Source of the DNA: Arthrobacter sp. M2012083
Lineage (GTDB): Bacteria > Actinomycetota > Actinomycetes > Actinomycetales > Micrococcaceae
Assembly: GCF_000281065.1 (NCBI RefSeq)
Contig: NZ_AKKK01000067.1
Location: 1 to 64,000 of the forward strand
Reading direction: 5' to 3'
Length of the DNA stretch: 64,000 bases
Shown here: positions 60,252 to 64,000 of the stretch, one piece after another
How positions within the stretch are numbered: the first letter of the stretch is position 1
How the letters are laid out: each line of letters opens with the position of its first letter
Notes under the pieces: model-generated
The model's database searches: none
Told to the model about the DNA's origin: nothing
What the model saw: the letters and a program-made list of their open reading frames with translations, nothing else
Position numbers and translations under genes: made by a program

Positions 60252-61411
60252 CCATCTCCGAAACCCGCTTGGGCCGCATTGACGTCATGAAGCCGTGGCT
60301 CGGCGAAGAAGAAGCCCAGGCTGTCGCAGAGGTCATTGCCTCCGGTTGGGTAGCCCAGGGTCCCAAGGTTCGGCAATTCGAGGACGCCTTCGCGGCCGTG
60401 CAACATGCTGGATTCGCGGTCGCAACGTCGAGCTGCACCTCTGCACTCCACTTGGCCCTCGCCGTGGCTGGCGTCGCAGCCGGTGATGACGTGGTGGTGC
60501 CATCGTTCTCCTTTATTGCTACTGCCAACGCCGCAACATACGTAGGCGCGCGGCCGGTGTTCGCCGACGTCGATATCTTCACGGGCTGCGTTACTGCAGA
60601 AACCATCAAAGCAGCCCTGACTCCCGCTACTACAGCGGTCATCGCCGTTGACCAAGGCGGAGTCCCGGTTGACCTGGAACCCATCCGGGCGCTGTGTGAT
60701 CCCCTCGGAATCATCGTGGTGGAAGACGCCGCGTGTGCAATTGGGTCCGGATACCGCGGACAGCCCGTAGGTTCAAACGCCGAGTTGGCTGCTTGGTCCT
60801 TCCACCCGCGCAAGATCCTCACGACCGGTGAGGGCGGCATGATCACAACTTCGCGTCAGGACTTCGCCGACAGGGCTCGGCGCCTCCGCGAACATGCCAT
60901 GAGCGTTTCGGCTGCTGAGCGGCACGCCAGTTTGCTCGCCCCCGCGGAGGAGTACCTCGAGGTCGGGTTCAACTACCGCATGACGGACCTTCAGGCCGCC
61001 GTCGGGCTCGTCCAACTTGGCCGCCTCAATGCCGTAGTCCAGCGGCGGCGCGAACTCGCCGCTGGCTACGCCCACGCCTTTGCCGGAGTGGAAGGCCTGC
61101 GCCTGGTAAGCGATCCGGGGTATGGCCTGAACAACTTCCAGTCATGTTGGTTGGAGGTCGGCCCGGCGTTCCCGTTGGGACGGGACGCTCTCATGGCACG
61201 TTTGGCAGCGGATGGCATTTCTGCCCGTCGCGGGATCATGGCAGCGCACCGGCAGCCGGCGTACGCAGGAGCGGACACAGGCTCTGCCGGGCTGGAGGCA
61301 ACGGAGTGGTTGACGGATCACACGCTGATACTGCCCCTCTTCCACCAACTGGCACTGAGCGACCAAGTCCGCGTCATCGACTCCGTGTTACGAGCCGCGG
61401 GTCAGCCATGA
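60248..61411 (+). CDS. DegT/DnrJ/EryC1 family aminotransferase
   Basis: A 387-residue PLP enzyme. The lysine that holds PLP is in SFHPRKILTTGEGGMI, with VVPSFSFIATANAATYVG and VEDAACAIGSGYRG earlier and YRMTDLQAAVGLVQL later. It transfers an amino group from glutamate to a keto sugar nucleotide, preparing an amino sugar for acetylation by the next gene. ATG 60248 lies within a longer frame and overlaps the epimerase stop; the gene overlaps the acetyltransferase start by four bases. Confidence 0.93.
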   Translation: MTISETRLGRIDVMKPWLGEEEAQAVAEVIASGWVAQGPKVRQFEDAFAAVQHAGFAVATSSCTSALHLALAVAGVAAGDDVVVPSFSFIATANAATYVGARPVFADVDIFTGCVTAETIKAALTPATTAVIAVDQGGVPVDLEPIRALCDPLGIIVVEDAACAIGSGYRGQPVGSNAELAAWSFHPRKILTTGEGGMITTSRQDFADRARRLREHAMSVSAAERHASLLAPAEEYLEVGFNYRMTDLQAAVGLVQLGRLNAVVQRRRELAAGYAHAFAGVEGLRLVSDPGYGLNNFQSCWLEVGPAFPLGRDALMARLAADGISARRGIMAAHRQPAYAGADTGSAGLEATEWLTDHTLILPLFHQLALSDQVRVIDSVLRAAGQP

Positions 61412-62070
61412 GCGAGCTACTCCTCATCGCGGCAAGCGGCCTCGCCCGGGAGGTCCTTGCCATGGTCCGCAGCAGCGGGCCCTTCGACGTCATTGGGATC
61501 CTCGACGACGATGAAGACAAACTAGGTCGCGTGGTGGACGGAGCACATGTCCTCGGTCCCGTCCGGGAAGCTATGAACTACCCCCATGCCCTGCTGTTGA
61601 TCTGCATTGGATCCGGCAGTGGCCGCGAAAGCGTGGTGATGCGACTCCGCGCCCTGGGACTAGCCGAAGACCGCTACGCTACTGCGATCGATCCTTCAGT
61701 GCGCGTTCCAGAGGGGTGCATGATTGGCCGCGGAAGTATCCTCCTCGCCCACGTGAGCATGACAGCTTCGGTGACCATCGGCGACCACGTGGTCGCAATG
61801 CCAGGGGTCACGTTCACACATGATGACGTCATCGGCGATTACGCCACCCTGGCCTCCGGGGTGTCCCTCGGCGGCAACGTCCACGTAGGCCGGGCCGCCT
61901 ACATCGGCATGAATGCCAGTGTCCGCGAGCGCCTGACCATCGGTGCGAAAGCGATGATCGGCATGGGTGCCGCTGTCCTTGCCGATGTTCCCGAGGACGA
62001 AACCTGGGCCGGTGTACCGGCCAGGGTGATCCGGCGGGGAAATACTCCGGAGCTGGAGGGCGTCCTGTGA
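61408..62070 (+). CDS. NeuD/PglD-family sugar O/N-acetyltransferase
   Basis: A 220-residue acetyltransferase with an N-terminal Rossmann-like part (LLIAASGLAREVLAMV ... DVIGILDDDEDK) and a left-handed parallel beta-helix of hexapeptide repeats (from MIGRGSILLAHVSM to RVIRRG). The histidine in VTFTHDDVIGDYATLASG is in the catalytic position. It uses acetyl-CoA to N-acetylate the amino sugar made by the preceding enzyme. ATG 61408; overlaps the flippase GTG by four bases. Confidence 0.9.
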   Translation: MSELLLIAASGLAREVLAMVRSSGPFDVIGILDDDEDKLGRVVDGAHVLGPVREAMNYPHALLLICIGSGSGRESVVMRLRALGLAEDRYATAIDPSVRVPEGCMIGRGSILLAHVSMTASVTIGDHVVAMPGVTFTHDDVIGDYATLASGVSLGGNVHVGRAAYIGMNASVRERLTIGAKAMIGMGAAVLADVPEDETWAGVPARVIRRGNTPELEGVL

Positions 62071-63539
62071 CACTTCGGAGCCCGGTCACTCCCCGGCGGA
62101 CACCAACGCCCACCAGGGCATTCGTGATCAGCGTGGTCAACGCTTTCATCACGAAGCTGGGCACGATCGGAATCGGCATCGCGCTGGCACGCCTGCTGGG
62201 TCCCGAAGAATTCGGAACCTACGCCGTAGCGTTTGTAGCTTTGGTTGCGGTCCTGAGCTTCAATGAATTGGGGGTCAGCCTCGCGATCGTTCGCTGGCCG
62301 GGTGACCCGAAGGCCATAGCGGCAACCGTTACCACTATTTCGGCAACATGCAGTGTCCTGCTCTTCGCCGTTTCCTATGCAGCTGCACCCTACTTCGCGG
62401 CCGCCATGGGAAATGAAGCAGCCACGGATGTGGTCCGTGTAATGGCGGTCTGCATCGTGCTGAACGGCTTGGTGGCCACCCCTGCAGCCCTGCTGCAACG
62501 GAACTTCCGTCAAGGCCAGCGCATGGTCATTGACCAAGTCAATGTATGGCTGGGGGCTGGCGCCTCGTTGATCATGGTGATCGCCGGAATGGGCGCCATG
62601 AGCCTTGCCGTTGGTCGGGTCCTGGCCAGCTTGGTAGCCGGCGTCTTGTTCCTCATCTATTCTCCCTTGCCCTACCGTTTCGGATTCTCGTCGAAGGTTG
62701 CCAGGCAATTGCTGGCCTTCGGGCTGCCCCTTGCCGGCGCCAGTATGGTGGTCTTTGCGGTTGGCTACGTTGATCAACTCGTTGCGGGAAAGATGCTGGG
62801 GCCTGTCGCGTTGGGCCTGTATGTCATGGCGTTCAATATGGCTGGTTGGCCTTCCAGTTTGTTGTCTCCGCCCCTTCGGAGCGTGGCACCTGCTACCTTT
62901 GCCAGGTTGCAGGACAGGCCGGGGGACATGCAGTCGGCGCTGTTGTCCCTGACAGGGGCGCTTGGAGCAGTACTGTTGCCGGTCTGCGCGGTAATGATGG
63001 GATGCGCTGTCCCACTGGTCATGCTGGTTTATGGCGATGCCTGGGCTCCGGCCGGCCTCGCCCTTTTTTGGTTGGCTCCGCTGACCGCCGTGCGAGTGCT
63101 TCACGAGCTTTTTTATGACTACCTGGTCATTCTTGGTTTGTCTGGTCCGATTTTCACGGTCCAACTGATGGCGCTCGCAGCTTTGGTCCCCGCCCTGATT
63201 GTTGGGGCCATTTATGGCGGCATGTTTGGACTGGCTGCAGCGCCGGTGGCCGTTGCTGTTGTGGTGACCTCACCGATGTACCTCAGGGCCATGAAGCGGG
63301 CGAACGTTTCACTGCGGGCGTTGGCCGGTCGACTTTTCCGGCCCTTCTTGGTGGCTGTTGCTGCCGGTATTGGTTGCGCGCTGCTGAGCCAATCTGTGCG
63401 GTCACCGATGGAGGCTGTTCTCTTTTCTGCTGGTGTGGGCGTTGTTGCGATGGGCCTCACGCTTGCGTTCGGCAGGCGGGACATTGCCGACGTCCGGCGT
63501 TGGGGCCGTGGTCGGGGCCCTGAGGAGGCCTGGACATGA
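62067..63539 (+). CDS. Oligosaccharide flippase (Wzx-like)
   Basis: A 490-residue membrane protein of the polysaccharide biosynthesis/MOP family, with about twelve to fourteen helices. N terminus VVNAFITKLGTIGIGIALARLLGPEEFGTYA is typical, followed by GVSLAIVRWPGD and QLLAFGLPLAGASMVVFAVG. It should flip a lipid-linked repeating unit across the membrane. GTG 62067. Overlaps both neighbours by four bases. Substrate depends on the rest of the cluster outside the window. Confidence 0.9.
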   Translation: MTLRSPVTPRRTPTPTRAFVISVVNAFITKLGTIGIGIALARLLGPEEFGTYAVAFVALVAVLSFNELGVSLAIVRWPGDPKAIAATVTTISATCSVLLFAVSYAAAPYFAAAMGNEAATDVVRVMAVCIVLNGLVATPAALLQRNFRQGQRMVIDQVNVWLGAGASLIMVIAGMGAMSLAVGRVLASLVAGVLFLIYSPLPYRFGFSSKVARQLLAFGLPLAGASMVVFAVGYVDQLVAGKMLGPVALGLYVMAFNMAGWPSSLLSPPLRSVAPATFARLQDRPGDMQSALLSLTGALGAVLLPVCAVMMGCAVPLVMLVYGDAWAPAGLALFWLAPLTAVRVLHELFYDYLVILGLSGPIFTVQLMALAALVPALIVGAIYGGMFGLAAAPVAVAVVVTSPMYLRAMKRANVSLRALAGRLFRPFLVAVAAGIGCALLSQSVRSPMEAVLFSAGVGVVAMGLTLAFGRRDIADVRRWGRGRGPEEAWT

Positions 63540-64000
63540 GAATCCTCGTTTACCCACACGACCTCCGCCTGGGCGGCAGCCAGCTGAATGCAATTGAATT
63601 GGGCGCAGCCGTACAGCGCTTGGGGCACGATGTCCTGCTCTTTGGGCAACCTGGTCCACTGGCGCAAACGGCTGTCGAGTTGGGATTGGAGTACGTTCCC
63701 GCACCACTTCCCGGGAAGCGTCCTTCGCCAACTGTCATCAGCGCCTTGGTACGCACTGTTCGCGAGCGCGGTGTGGACGTTCTTCACGGATACGAGTGGC
63801 CGCCGGCCTTGGAGTGCTTGGCTGCTTCCAAAGTGGTCCGTGGGACTACGGCCGTTGCCACCGTCATGTCCATGGCCGTGGCTCCGTTCATTCCAAAGTC
63901 CATGCCGCTCATGGTGGGTACTGAGCAGATCCATCATTGGGAGTCCTCCCGGGGGAGGGGAGAAGTGCACGTCATGGAGCCGCCGGTGGACACGCACGCC
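63536..64000 (+). CDS. GT4-like glycosyltransferase, N-terminal part (cut by window edge)
   Basis: 155 codons are visible, beginning ATG 63536 (overlaps the flippase stop by four bases) and running off the right edge. The start reads MRILVYPHDLRLGGSQLNAI, a GT-B fold N terminus with the glycine-rich GGSQLN loop, then VDVLHGYEWPPALECLA. It probably adds a sugar to the lipid-linked intermediate. The catalytic C-terminal domain is outside the window. Confidence 0.85.
   Translation, partial: MRILVYPHDLRLGGSQLNAIELGAAVQRLGHDVLLFGQPGPLAQTAVELGLEYVPAPLPGKRPSPTVISALVRTVRERGVDVLHGYEWPPALECLAASKVVRGTTAVATVMSMAVAPFIPKSMPLMVGTEQIHHWESSRGRGEVHVMEPPVDTHA

Noticed and set aside
61899..63164. A 421-codon minus-strand frame opposite the flippase
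   Set aside because: Rich in Q, H, R and D without domain; the flippase frame shows clear membrane helices and coupled overlaps.

Overview
The window is GC-rich, densely coding DNA from a Gram-positive actinobacterium. The gene content and protein sequences look most like Micrococcaceae (Arthrobacter/Paenarthrobacter); this is an inference from family resemblance, not a database match. Pointers are the zwf-pgi-tal-tkt-ctaB-ctaA-suf block, a Corynebacterium-type glgC/glgA pair, DUF3099 and DUF5703 proteins, a FabG4-like high-molecular-weight FabG and a cysteine-free type-B ribosomal protein L31. No phage, plasmid, integrase, CRISPR array or insertion sequence was seen.

Layout. 1-5.2 kb (minus): pentose-phosphate/glycolysis operon zwf (cut by the window edge), pgi, tal, tkt. 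5.6-9.8 kb: heme A synthesis (ctaB, ctaA) and an ABC-2 type exporter; between ctaB and ctaA lie a 32-bp tandem repeat and the decayed remains of an OLD/TOPRIM-type nuclease-like gene. 9.9-15.1 kb: suf iron-sulfur assembly operon (sufR, sufB, sufD, a Rieske ferredoxin, sufC, sufT) with an IdeR/DtxR-like box upstream; sufS and sufU are absent here. 15.2-20.8 kb: zinc metallopeptidase, an acyl-CoA ligase/thiolase pair resembling Bacillus yhfT/yhfS, and the biotin ECF transporter bioY-bioM-bioN. 21-26.5 kb: ABC-F protein, YbaK-type deacylase, SURF1, small conserved proteins and two short-chain dehydrogenases. 26.6-29.3 kb: an AT-richer accessory patch with an orphan, motif-poor CUT2-type ABC ATPase and a roadblock/LC7 protein. 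29.4-38 kb: serB, an ABC ATPase, TauE exporter, SpoU rRNA methyltransferase, rpmE2, a permuted lipoate ligase, pepN and a YeiH-type exporter. 38.2-41.6 kb: the three-gene ATP-grasp/alpha-E/transglutaminase cassette, a widespread set whose product is unknown. 41.6-45.9 kb: a zinc-ribbon SDR fusion and divergent glgC/glgA. 45.9-52.5 kb: a fatty-acid module (acyl-CoA oxidase, TetR, thiolase, HMW FabG, MaoC) built around a perfect 31-bp palindromic operator. 52.7-56.1 kb: tRNA-Leu(GAG), an M20 peptidase, an acyl-CoA dehydrogenase-like flavoprotein and two small proteins. 56.4-64 kb: the start of an exopolysaccharide cluster (initiating sugar-phosphate transferase, four-gene acetamido-sugar nucleotide set, flippase, partial glycosyltransferase) with translationally coupled junctions.

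How the genes fit together. Carbon flow (zwf/pgi/tal/tkt, glgC/glgA), heme A and Fe-S supply, biotin uptake with a possible acyl-CoA precursor branch, and TetR-controlled beta-oxidation form a mainly housekeeping chromosome segment. The first 15 kb keeps the order known from Mycobacterium tuberculosis (zwf2/tal/tkt ... ctaB ... ctaA-region/ABC ... sufR-B-D-C). The least explained parts are the ATP-grasp cassette, the zinc-ribbon SDR, the orphan ABC ATPase patch and the yhfTS-like pair beside the biotin transporter.
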